Assembly: GCA_015061915.1 (NCBI GenBank)
Contig: SUVR01000010.1
Coordinates: forward strand, 1 to 64,000
Direction: 5' to 3'
DNA from: Lentisphaerota bacterium
GTDB taxonomy: Bacteria > Verrucomicrobiota > Lentisphaeria > Victivallales > UBA1829
DNA: 64,000 bases
Positions 9,754 through 17,772 of the stretch are shown here, one piece after another (the stretch's first letter is position 1; each line of letters starts with the position of its first letter). Made by a program: the position numbers and the translations under genes. Below the pieces are notes generated by a model that did not search any database, was not told the DNA's origin, and saw only the letters and a list, made by a program, of their open reading frames with translations.

Positions 9754-12051
9754 ATGAAACACATTTTAAGTTCAAATGTATGGCGCAGGGGAATGCTTGC
9801 GGCGGCACTTTGTTCTTTTGTGGTCGGCACAGCCTCTCTTGAAGCTGCTCCGGCACAGGAAGCGAAGAAAGCACCCGAAAGTTCCAAGAGCAATGCAGAC
9901 CACAAAGAAGTGGAAGCGAGCCGTATTCTGCGATCCGGTCAGGATCTGCTGGAAGCCAAGCAGGAAGAACGCGGAGTAAAGACACTGACTCAGCTGACAC
10001 AGCAGTATCCGGATACGAAAGCCGCTCTTCAGGCGGAACTGATCCTTTCCGAATATTTTATCGAAAAGAAGCAGTACGATGATGCGATCAAACACCTGCT
10101 CAAGATCCAGAAGGTGGAAGATGAAATGATCCAGGCGGATGCGCTTTACAAGATCGGGATCTGCTATTACAACCAGAGTCAGTACACACAGGCGTTCAGC
10201 CATCTGCGTCAGGTTGTGAACAAATATCCCGGCAGCGTGTATGCCAATGAAGCTTATTACTATATCGGGCTCTGCCATTTCCGCCTGAACCGCTGGCTGC
10301 CTGCAGTGGAAGCGCTGGAACGGGTCGGTACCAGTATCCCGAAAGAAGAACTTGCGGACGGCAAAGGTAAAGTGGTGCTTGCAGAGTCCGGACAGCGTCT
10401 TTTCATCAAGATCTACGATGAAGACCTGATCGTGATGTCTCTTGATGACAACAAGAAGAAACTGGTCGTTGTTATCAAGAATGAAAACGGCGATGCGGAA
10501 AAAGTAACGATGGAACCCCTCGGGAAAGATGGTGTTACCTTTATCGGATCCGTGCCGATGAAGCCGGGCGTTCCGGCTGCGGATGATGGTACGCTGCAGA
10601 TCAAGGGCGGAGATCTTGTTTCCGTTTCCTATCTGGACACGCACACGACCAGCGGCAAAACGGATCAGACGATGATCGCCCAGGTCAAGCTGGTTTCCAC
10701 TGCTACGGTCGGTTTCACCAACGGGAACTACGAAGATTACAGCAACGGTGTGCTTGCGGATCAGGATCTGTTCATGCGTGTGCGTGACCTTGACCGGGAT
10801 ATTACGCCCCAGAAGGATAAAGTGGAAGTTACGGTCAAGTCCATCTACAAGAAAGAAAAACCGAAAGATGAGTTGAGTACCGGGATCAATTTTGACGAAG
10901 AAGAACCGGAATTTTTGGTTCGTGACACCCGTACCTACACGCTGGTGGAAACGGAAGACCGCAGCGGGATCTTTGTGGGTTTTATCAAGCCCTATTTCTT
11001 TGATCCGGAAACCCAGCTTGCCACCACGGAAAAACGGGATAACGCCGATGCACCGGTGGAAGTTCATCCCGATGACCTGGTGCAGATCGAATATCAGGAT
11101 GAAGTTCATATGCAGGGACCGGATCCGGCACTGCGTTCGTTCAAAGTTCCCGTTCTGATCGGTACCTCCAACAATGTTACGATCCAGACACAGCACATTG
11201 AAGACCTGGAAATCAAAGCGAAAAAGAACCTGATCGAAGGTCAGCTTCTTCTGCAGCTTTCCCGTATCTTCAAAGAAATGGGGCTGACGGATCAGGCGAA
11301 CAAGCGTGCGACGGAAGGTCTGGAAAAGGTGGATGAAGTCCTCAAGATCAATGCGGAAGCCGCACTGGAACGTTCTCTGCTGGAAGATGCGTTCAATACG
11401 AAGTGGGAACTGCTGATCGTTCAGGACAAGATCAAAGAAGCGATTGCGGTTTGTACCACGCTGATCAAGACATTCCCGGAATCCGCGCTGGTTGACCGTG
11501 CGCTGATCAAGATCGCCCAGATCAAGATCGCTGAAGGATCCGACCGCTCCATTGCGGAAGGTCTGAACATCTACCGCGGTATTCTGCAGCTGCCCAAATC
11601 GGAACTGAAGGGTGAAGCACAGTATAATATCGCACTGGTTCTGGAAGACCTGACCATCAAACGTGCCAAAGAAAAACAGGCGACCGACCCGACATACCGT
11701 CCGAACTTCGGTCCTGTGATGCTGGAATACAAGAAATGCTCGGACAATTATCCGGACTCTCTCTTTGCGGGCAAATCTCTGGAAAAGATCGCCAACTTCT
11801 ACATCCAGCAGAAAGACTTTATGCGCGTGATCGAAATGATGGAACAGATCTTCCGGGATTATCCGGATGCCGACTTCCTGGATTCCATGCTCTTCATGTG
11901 GGCAGGTGCCGCATTCTCGCTCGGCAGACTGGATGAAGCCGCAGAAAAATGTAATCAGCTGATCAGTGAGTATCCCAACTCCCCGCATATGTCCAAGAGT
12001 CAGCGTCTGCTCAGCATGATCCGTGAAGCTCAGGCGGCAGCGGAAGAATAA
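9754..12051 (+). CDS. Exported TPR / beta-domain protein, 765 aa
   Basis: The signal peptide covers residues 1-32 (RRGMLAAALCSFVVGTASLEA). N-terminal TPRs (~45-200) contain QQYPDTK and NKYPGSVYANEAYYYIGLC. Two beta units follow, at ~209-315 (ends GGDLVSVSYLD) and ~332-460 (MRVRDLDRDITP, then DRSGIFVGFI, then DDLVQIEYQDE). C-terminal TPRs (~490-760) contain KTFPES, NYPDSLFAGKSLEKIA and SEYPNSPHMSKSQ. The beta units match those of the protein at 227, so the two probably share an ancestor or an assembly. The gap to the ExbB-type gene is 34 bases, which contain a GAAGGAG site. Function unknown; envelope location is inferred from the signal peptide. Confidence 0.88.
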   Translation: MKHILSSNVWRRGMLAAALCSFVVGTASLEAAPAQEAKKAPESSKSNADHKEVEASRILRSGQDLLEAKQEERGVKTLTQLTQQYPDTKAALQAELILSEYFIEKKQYDDAIKHLLKIQKVEDEMIQADALYKIGICYYNQSQYTQAFSHLRQVVNKYPGSVYANEAYYYIGLCHFRLNRWLPAVEALERVGTSIPKEELADGKGKVVLAESGQRLFIKIYDEDLIVMSLDDNKKKLVVVIKNENGDAEKVTMEPLGKDGVTFIGSVPMKPGVPAADDGTLQIKGGDLVSVSYLDTHTTSGKTDQTMIAQVKLVSTATVGFTNGNYEDYSNGVLADQDLFMRVRDLDRDITPQKDKVEVTVKSIYKKEKPKDELSTGINFDEEEPEFLVRDTRTYTLVETEDRSGIFVGFIKPYFFDPETQLATTEKRDNADAPVEVHPDDLVQIEYQDEVHMQGPDPALRSFKVPVLIGTSNNVTIQTQHIEDLEIKAKKNLIEGQLLLQLSRIFKEMGLTDQANKRATEGLEKVDEVLKINAEAALERSLLEDAFNTKWELLIVQDKIKEAIAVCTTLIKTFPESALVDRALIKIAQIKIAEGSDRSIAEGLNIYRGILQLPKSELKGEAQYNIALVLEDLTIKRAKEKQATDPTYRPNFGPVMLEYKKCSDNYPDSLFAGKSLEKIANFYIQQKDFMRVIEMMEQIFRDYPDADFLDSMLFMWAGAAFSLGRLDEAAEKCNQLISEYPNSPHMSKSQRLLSMIREAQAAAEE

Positions 12052-12085
12052 ACAATATTGAAACAGAAACGAAGGAGAAATAACG

Positions 12086-12733
12086 ATGTTGCAATATATT
12101 TTTGATGGTAAAAGCATGATGTACCCGATCGTGCTGCTGTTTGTGATCGGGCTTGCGGTGATCATTGACCGCGCACTTGCCTTCCGGGCAGCGAGCCGCA
12201 ATAACAAAAAACTGACGGATGATGTGATCGAAGCGCTGTCTCAGAACAATATTGAGGGCGCAGCAGATCTCTGTACCACGATCGGCGGACCCGTTGCCGC
12301 GGTTCTGCTGGTGGGCGTCCAGAAGTTCGGTAAACTGGTGGGTACGGGTCGCTCCGTTGCAGAAATGAGTGCCATTGTCAAGACATCTATGGAAGATTTT
12401 GCACCGCAGATCATCGGTACGCTTGACCGCAATATCGGGATCCTGCCTATGGTCGCCGGCCTTTCCCCGCTGCTGGGTATGACCGGTACGGTTACCGGTA
12501 TGATCTCCTCCTTCGACTCCATGGCGACTCAGACCAACCTGGAAGCAACTGCCGTTTCCGGCGGTATCTCTGAAGCTCTGATCACGACTGCTGCCGGTCT
12601 GCTGGTGGCTATGCCTGCCGTGATCAGCTATAACATCTATTCCAAAATGGTGGAAGGTTATGTGGGCGAGATCGACAAAGCCTGCACCGCTCTGGTGGAC
12701 TTTATTGCTCTTGACTACAAGGAAGAAGCTTAA
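12086..12733 (+). CDS. MotA/TolQ/ExbB family proton-channel subunit, 215 aa
   Basis: This inner-membrane protein forms, with ExbD-type partners, a proton-driven motor that transmits force to the periplasm. Three membrane segments are visible: ~8-27 (MMYPIVLLFVIGLAVIIDRA), ~110-130 (NIGILPMVAGLSPLLGMTG) and ~150-190. The family signature LSPLLGMTGTVTGMI and the later GISEALITTAAGLLVAMPAV are intact. Length is normal for the family. Two ExbD genes follow directly. Because the operon carries no TonB or Pal gene, this is probably a dedicated motor rather than the housekeeping Tol or Ton system (inference). Confidence 0.93.
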   Translation: MLQYIFDGKSMMYPIVLLFVIGLAVIIDRALAFRAASRNNKKLTDDVIEALSQNNIEGAADLCTTIGGPVAAVLLVGVQKFGKLVGTGRSVAEMSAIVKTSMEDFAPQIIGTLDRNIGILPMVAGLSPLLGMTGTVTGMISSFDSMATQTNLEATAVSGGISEALITTAAGLLVAMPAVISYNIYSKMVEGYVGEIDKACTALVDFIALDYKEEA

Positions 12734-12759
12734 TCTCTTTTGAACGGTGGTTTTGAAAT

Positions 12760-13233
12760 ATGATCAAAACAAAAGCAAGAGCTCCGCTGAATGACCTGGA
12801 TGTCGGTCCCTTTTCCGATGTCTCATTCCTGCTGATCATCTTCTTTATTCTCACGACCCAGATCATTTCCATGTCCGGGATGGTCCTTTCCATCCCTGCC
12901 GGTTCTCCCAACTCCGAGATCCAGGAAACGGAGGATGACAAACAGATCACGGTATCGCTCACCAATGAGTCGATCCTGCTCCGTCTTCCGAACGGCTCGG
13001 AATTTATGATCGAGGCGAAAAATGTTCCGGAATTCAAATCCTATCTGCTGGCAGAAAATCTTGCAGACAGAAAAAAGACCGTGAACGAACGCCTTGTTGT
13101 TCTGCAGAGTGCCCCGGATGTGAAGTATGATCTTTACTACAAGGTCATTACGGTGATCCAGAGTTGCGGCGGTCTGCTGGCTCTGGTGGAAGAAGACGAG
13201 CTGCCCGGCGCATCGGCGCAGAAAGGGGAATAA
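12760..13233 (+). CDS. ExbD/TolR family motor subunit 1, 157 aa
   Basis: There is one N-terminal membrane helix (~18-38). It carries the conserved acidic residue of the family in PFSDVSFLLIIFFILTT, the Asp that takes part in proton flow. A periplasmic domain follows, with ITVSLTNESILLRLPNG and a C-terminal half ending EEDELPGASAQKGE. It lies 26 bases after the ExbB-type gene and 6 bases before a second, different ExbD. The pair probably forms a mixed ExbD dimer inside the ExbB pentamer (inference from the known 5:2 stoichiometry of the family). Confidence 0.92.
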   Translation: MIKTKARAPLNDLDVGPFSDVSFLLIIFFILTTQIISMSGMVLSIPAGSPNSEIQETEDDKQITVSLTNESILLRLPNGSEFMIEAKNVPEFKSYLLAENLADRKKTVNERLVVLQSAPDVKYDLYYKVITVIQSCGGLLALVEEDELPGASAQKGE

Positions 13234-13239
13234 GTAGTT

Positions 13240-13662
13240 ATGGGCTTGAAAATCAAACGCAGTCAAGGCGTAACGCTGGTGGTTCCGACATCGTCCATGG
13301 GTGACATTGCGTTTCTGCTGATCATCTTTTTTATGCTGACTTCCAAATTTATGCAGGAAGCGCGCGTGAAACATGAACTGGCATCATCCACGGAAATTGA
13401 CAAGGTGCAATCGCAGGAACTTTCGATCATTCTGGACGACAAAGGTGCACTTTGGGCGCAGGGTGAAGAAACGGACATCAATTCCCTGAAAGGGATCGTC
13501 GATAAACTTCAGGAAGGTAAATCCGAGGCGGAACGCAAGGAATTTACAGTTGTCTTCAAGGTGCATCACACATTGGAGTCCAAGGTTTACGAACCGGTGA
13601 TCCGGAAACTGGCGGAACTGGGTGTGAAAGTCACTTTCGTCGGAAAAATGGAAAAAAATTAA
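13240..13662 (+). CDS. ExbD/TolR family motor subunit 2, 140 aa
   Basis: The single membrane helix near residues 18-36 contains the family Asp (SSMGDIAFLLIIFFMLTS). The periplasmic part (~40-138) has the usual ExbD pattern ELSIILDDKGALWAQG and ends VYEPVIRKLAELGVKVTFVG. It shares little sequence with the first ExbD outside the membrane helix, so the two are not a recent duplication. It follows subunit 1 by 6 bases, which suggests translational coupling. Confidence 0.92.
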   Translation: MGLKIKRSQGVTLVVPTSSMGDIAFLLIIFFMLTSKFMQEARVKHELASSTEIDKVQSQELSIILDDKGALWAQGEETDINSLKGIVDKLQEGKSEAERKEFTVVFKVHHTLESKVYEPVIRKLAELGVKVTFVGKMEKN

Positions 13663-13691
13663 GAAAAATTTAACTTCAGGAGCTGTATAAC

Positions 13692-14138
13692 ATGAAAGAT
13701 TACTTGAAAGTCGAACCCGAAAGTCTGGTAAAGGAAGTCGCAAAACCAAGACTTGTCATTTGCCTTGTGATCGCCTTTATTTTTACTCTCGTTTTTATCG
13801 GTGCAACCTCCATTTTCTTCATCAAGGATTGCTTTACTTATAACACGATCTACCCGGTGAAGGCGAAACGTGATCTGGAAAAGGCGGAAAAGGAAAAACA
13901 GGAAGCCGAAGCCAAGAAACAGCGTGAGCTGGAAGAACAGCAGGCAGCGAAACAGAAAGCCAAAGAAGCTGAAGAAAAGAAAGCCAGAGAAGAGGAAAAC
14001 AAAAAGCGTTCTGAAGAAGAACTGAAGAAGATCGATGCAAGAAAGAAACCTGCTGCTGAAAAACCGGCACAGGCTCCCGCTGCCGATGATCAGAATATTC
14101 TTCCCTCCAGCGCCGGAATGGACTTTAGTACATTGTAA
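13692..14138 (+). CDS. TolA-like membrane-anchored coiled-coil protein without a C-terminal domain, 148 aa
   Basis: A cytoplasmic lead of ~20 residues (MKDYLKVEPESLVKEVAKPR) precedes one membrane helix (~21-45, LVICLVIAFIFTLVFIGATS). After it comes a highly charged Lys/Glu/Ala heptad stretch (~58-120) typical of TolA domain II. It ends in ~25 residues rich in Ala and Pro with no TonB or TolA domain III. It has a good AGGAG site. The position after ExbB/ExbD genes is where tolA or tonB would stand, so it may be a shortened force-transmitting stalk. Low-complexity composition makes database hits unreliable. Confidence 0.85.
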   Translation: MKDYLKVEPESLVKEVAKPRLVICLVIAFIFTLVFIGATSIFFIKDCFTYNTIYPVKAKRDLEKAEKEKQEAEAKKQRELEEQQAAKQKAKEAEEKKAREEENKKRSEEELKKIDARKKPAAEKPAQAPAADDQNILPSSAGMDFSTL

Positions 14139-14159
14139 CACTCTTTGCTGAAACAGATT

Positions 14160-17100
14160 ATGAAGAATTCAAAAAGCAAAAACAACACTCCTGATCCGGC
14201 AGCGCAGGAAAAAAGAACTGCTCCCGGTATGCTGGATGGCGTGGATCCGGTACAGCTCCTGGTCCACTGGTCCAGGCTGGGTTTGGATTATGTCATCAAG
14301 GTGTGTCAATGGATCGGAATCGCTCTTGCGTGGGCGTTGAAAATGTGCCGTATCCCGTTCCGGTTTATCCCGGTCGGTTTCAGTTATGCGGTCGTTTTCT
14401 GCATTTTCGCATTTGCGCTGCTGCAGATCTACTGGACGGGTGACGGCGCCAAGCTCATGAAAAACGTTGGCGATCTTGTCCCGGCGATTCAAAAGAATAA
14501 CAATGAGATCTCCTTCCGGGAGTCCAATGTTGATTTGTTCCTGCGCACGCTGGATGATGAGAAAAATGCCGTCTTCCTGAATGTCCGGAAAGAATATGCG
14601 GATCTGCTCAAAAAGGCAGAAACGATCAATGCGATCCGGGAGAATACCGAGCTTGAGGAAGAAGCCCGGAAGGAACAGGAAGAGCAACTGGCGGAAGAAT
14701 TGAGCAGTCTCCGGAAACAGCTCCTCCGGAACGCTATGCCCCTGACCGGAATCGCACCGGATGCTTTTGACGGGATCCATTCCGTTGCTGTCAAGCCGGA
14801 GATTCTGGAAGTTACGATCGCTGTGATCAATGTCAATCAGGGCACGCCCCAGCATTTTACATTTCACCTGTACGATCCTGCAACGGACGTGGCGGCGGGG
14901 ATTTATCCGCAGGTCGATGCCGAGACCATCAGTAAACGTCTGACCGAATGGCAGGAGGCGCAGTTGGATCTTGCTGGTGCAAACCCGGCAACGGCGGCTG
15001 AATATGCCCATCTTGAATGGAAACTGGAAAATCTTGTCGCCGCTGAATTGTGTCACCGTATTTACGAAAACCGCTCTTTCTCCAGTGCATTGGATGAGGC
15101 GACAAAGCAGAAGGACGTGGCAGATAAAGCCGCTGATAAGCTCAAAGACGAAGAAAAACGCAATGCGATCAAGAGCAAACGCGTGGAAGATTATTTCTGC
15201 GATCCGGTCAATGCTCAGGAACGTTTGTTGCTGAAAGTGTTTTCCGGTGCCGTCAACAAAGAAGGCGACAGCGCAAACTCTGACAACCAGCACGAAACCG
15301 AAAAAGTTTATATCTATGTCAACCGGATCCCACGCCGGATCACAGTGGGATTCAATGCGATCCGACCGATGGTCCTGTCCAAAGGAGTTCTGGCTCTCGC
15401 CGGATATCCCGAAGATGATTTTGCCTTCTCAAGAGATGATGTCAGTAATCTGCAGGCGTGCTTTGATAATGTCAATTCCCGTATGATCTCCCCGGAAGAA
15501 CAAAGCCGGAAGATCCGTGCGTTCCTCAAGCGCGACATCGTGGCGGAGGAACTGGAAAAGATCAATGCACAGCTCGCTGCCGAGGCGGATCGTGCCAACC
15601 GGATCAATCAGGAACGGATCGAAAATAAGATCCAGCTGACGATCTCACAGCGTCCGGAAGGGATGAAAGCTCTGACCGAGGAAGGCAAGCAGAATATCCG
15701 GGAAGAAGTCATCAGGGAAATGGGACTCAAGCCTGTTATCCCCTCCCTGCGTTTGCGCAAGGATGTGACCGTGGAAGAAAAAGTGCGCTGGATCGAAAAT
15801 GCCCTCGCTGCCGAGGGGATCACTCCCGCCAACTTTTTCTATACGCCGCTGGTCATAGAAGCGATCCGGGAAAACAACGGTACCAGAAGTGCCGATATTT
15901 TCCTCGGCGGCGGTTTCCTGATCACAGTCGTGATCCTGCTTTTCCTTTGCGCTCTTGTTTCGCTGGCAACGGCGATCGGTAAATGGATCATTGTTATCCG
16001 GGAAAAAACCGGAGACAAATTCCCCGCAATGGCATGGCTGCAGGAAGATAACAGATATTACATCCTGCTTCACAAGATCGCCTTTTATGCGATCCCTGCC
16101 GGACTGCTGATCTTTATCGGCTATTGGTGCTGTCTCCTCTGGGCTTTGTGTGATGTGCCGGATCAGGTGTTGGCTGTCATCACGGAAAAAGAACTGTTCC
16201 AGCCCGAAGAAAAAACGCTGATCTGGCTGCACTATTTCTTCTATTGGCTGCCCGGAGTCATCCTCTGGGGTATCGCCATCCTTGTGTATTTTATGGCGGG
16301 TACCCGCGCCGCTCTGATGCAGGAAAAGAAGGACGCCAAAATCTTTACGATCCTCGCCTGCCGGACGGAAAATGGCGGTTTTACCCGTTCGTTCTACTGG
16401 ACAACGTTTGTATTGATCGTTTTGTTGATCATGCCGTATCTGGTGGACTTCCAATACCTGGGGCTGCTGAAAAACCCGTTTGCTCCGAATCAGGAAAACT
16501 ATATCCAGCAGGATGCTTACAATATCCCCGGTGGCGGTGGCGATGCCGCTCCTGCTCAGCCGGTGGTCGTTAAAAAGAAGAAGAAAAAGAAGAAAGTCAA
16601 GAAATATATCGTCAATCCCAGAACATCCATCATCTTCGATATCCCGGATCTGAACGACGAGGAACACTTGGAAGAGTTGGATGCCGCAACAGAAACCCAG
16701 TACACGACCGGAACGATGTTCGGCAAAGGCAAGAAGAAGGGGAAACCCGGCTGGGCTGGCGGTATGGAAGATGCCAAGATACGCTTTATCCGTCTTCAGT
16801 ATTCCGGCAACAGCTGGGATTGGAATATGGGGAAGGGCGCAGACTTCAATATGCTGATCTATCTCCGGGATAAAGTCGGATTCAAAATCGCTAATGATAC
16901 GGAATCCGTCACAGTCAATAAACTCGCTCGCGGCTTCCGTAAAGGCAAAAAACCGCCCTTTGTCTACCTGACCGGACGCGGTGCGATCAACCTCAGCGCC
17001 ACGGAAGTCAAGCAGTTGAATGAATATCTCCTGAAAGATGGCGGTATGATCTTTGCCGACAATGCCGGCGGTGATTTTGATCATCACTTCAGAGCTATGA

Positions 17101-17402
17101 TGAAGCGCGTACTGCCCAATCATAAATTGGTCGAGATCGCCAATGACGACCCGATCTATACCGCTCCTTATTTCTTCCCCAACGGCGCTCCCCGTTTCTT
17201 CCATCACAGCAGAAACAACAGCGGCGCTCTCGGGATCAAGAACAACGGTAGATGGGTGGTCTTCTATCATCAGGGCGATATCGGCGACGCCTGGAAGGGC
17301 GCAGGACTTACCGAACAGCAGCGGACAGACGCTTTCAAGATGGGCGCAAACGTCATTTCCTATGCGTTCGGGGCATATTTGGAAAACCTCAGTCAGGAAT
17401 AA
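14160..17402 (+). CDS. Polytopic membrane protein with C-terminal DUF4159 domain, about 1080 aa
   Basis: The ORF track starts at a TTG (14145); ATG 14160 gives the more usual start. Neither has a strong binding site. Membrane segments are seen at ~70-90, ~580-605, ~640-665, ~690-715 and ~745-765. Between the first two lies a ~480-residue Glu/Lys-rich helical periplasmic part. After the last helix comes a Pro/Lys-rich linker with a run of lysines, then the DUF4159 domain (~870-1075: IRFIRLQYSG, KQLNEYLLKDGGMIFADN). DUF4159 has a class-I glutamine amidotransferase-like fold but no catalytic Cys is seen at the expected place. This is the last gene of the operon, followed by a hairpin. By family context it is probably the inner-membrane partner of the motor; the function is unknown. 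Confidence 0.88.
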   Translation: MKNSKSKNNTPDPAAQEKRTAPGMLDGVDPVQLLVHWSRLGLDYVIKVCQWIGIALAWALKMCRIPFRFIPVGFSYAVVFCIFAFALLQIYWTGDGAKLMKNVGDLVPAIQKNNNEISFRESNVDLFLRTLDDEKNAVFLNVRKEYADLLKKAETINAIRENTELEEEARKEQEEQLAEELSSLRKQLLRNAMPLTGIAPDAFDGIHSVAVKPEILEVTIAVINVNQGTPQHFTFHLYDPATDVAAGIYPQVDAETISKRLTEWQEAQLDLAGANPATAAEYAHLEWKLENLVAAELCHRIYENRSFSSALDEATKQKDVADKAADKLKDEEKRNAIKSKRVEDYFCDPVNAQERLLLKVFSGAVNKEGDSANSDNQHETEKVYIYVNRIPRRITVGFNAIRPMVLSKGVLALAGYPEDDFAFSRDDVSNLQACFDNVNSRMISPEEQSRKIRAFLKRDIVAEELEKINAQLAAEADRANRINQERIENKIQLTISQRPEGMKALTEEGKQNIREEVIREMGLKPVIPSLRLRKDVTVEEKVRWIENALAAEGITPANFFYTPLVIEAIRENNGTRSADIFLGGGFLITVVILLFLCALVSLATAIGKWIIVIREKTGDKFPAMAWLQEDNRYYILLHKIAFYAIPAGLLIFIGYWCCLLWALCDVPDQVLAVITEKELFQPEEKTLIWLHYFFYWLPGVILWGIAILVYFMAGTRAALMQEKKDAKIFTILACRTENGGFTRSFYWTTFVLIVLLIMPYLVDFQYLGLLKNPFAPNQENYIQQDAYNIPGGGGDAAPAQPVVVKKKKKKKKVKKYIVNPRTSIIFDIPDLNDEEHLEELDAATETQYTTGTMFGKGKKKGKPGWAGGMEDAKIRFIRLQYSGNSWDWNMGKGADFNMLIYLRDKVGFKIANDTESVTVNKLARGFRKGKKPPFVYLTGRGAINLSATEVKQLNEYLLKDGGMIFADNAGGDFDHHFRAMMKRVLPNHKLVEIANDDPIYTAPYFFPNGAPRFFHHSRNNSGALGIKNNGRWVVFYHQGDIGDAWKGAGLTEQQRTDAFKMGANVISYAFGAYLENLSQE

Positions 17403-17415
17403 GGAGAAAAAAGAA

Positions 17416-17454
17416 CGCTCATCCTGCGCACAGATTTGTGCGTGGATGAGCGTG
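17416..17454 (+). terminator. Large hairpin after the DUF4159 gene
   Basis: ACGCTCATCC (416-425) pairs with GGATGAGCGT (445-454), and an inner CGCACA/TGTGCG stem continues it. There is no T-run directly after it; A- and T-runs come 20-50 bases later. It is probably an operon end or 3'-stabilising structure. Confidence 0.55.
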
Positions 17455-17512
17455 AAAAATGAGAAAAAATCGAAAAAATACAAAAAAATCTCGTTTTTTT
17501 CTCGTTTTTCGT

Positions 17513-17541
17513 TTGACAAGCAGGGGACTGCGTGATATATT
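17513..17541 (+). promoter_or_regulatory. Sigma-70-type promoter for tRNA-Thr and tuf
   Basis: A perfect TTGACA (17513-17518) and TATATT (17536-17541) are separated by 17 bp. A- and T-tracts lie just upstream, as at strong stable-RNA promoters. It lies about 70 bases before the tRNA and has no other candidate gene. Confidence 0.85.
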
Positions 17542-17611
17542 ATTGGTCTTGACGCACAGGAATTGCACAAGATTTGTGTACGGATGTGTCAGGATTATGA
17601 CTGAATTTTGT

Positions 17612-17687
17612 GCCTATGTAGCTCAGTTGGTAGAGCACATCCTTGGTAAGGATGAGGTCACCAGTTCGACTCTGGTCATAGGCTCCA
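17612..17687 (+). tRNA. tRNA-Thr (anticodon GGT)
   Basis: Full cloverleaf: acceptor GCCTATG/CATAGGC, D-arm GCTC..GAGC, anticodon stem CATCC/GGATG with loop TTGGTAA, and T-arm ACCAG/CTGGT with TTCGACT. CCA is encoded. It stands 85 bases before tuf, the same order as thrT-tufB in enterobacteria. The antisense ORF at 17540-17722 is a shadow of it. Confidence 0.97.
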
Positions 17688-17772
17688 TTTCGATAACTCA
17701 AAACACTAAACAATAAAAACAAAGGGTCAATAGACCCGGCTGAAACAAAACATCAGCAGAAGGAGCTAAAAC

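Noticed and set aside
17540-17722. Minus-strand ORF across tRNA-Thr
   Set aside because: Its peptide (QSRTGDLILTKDVLYQLSYIG) is the familiar false translation of a tRNA gene.
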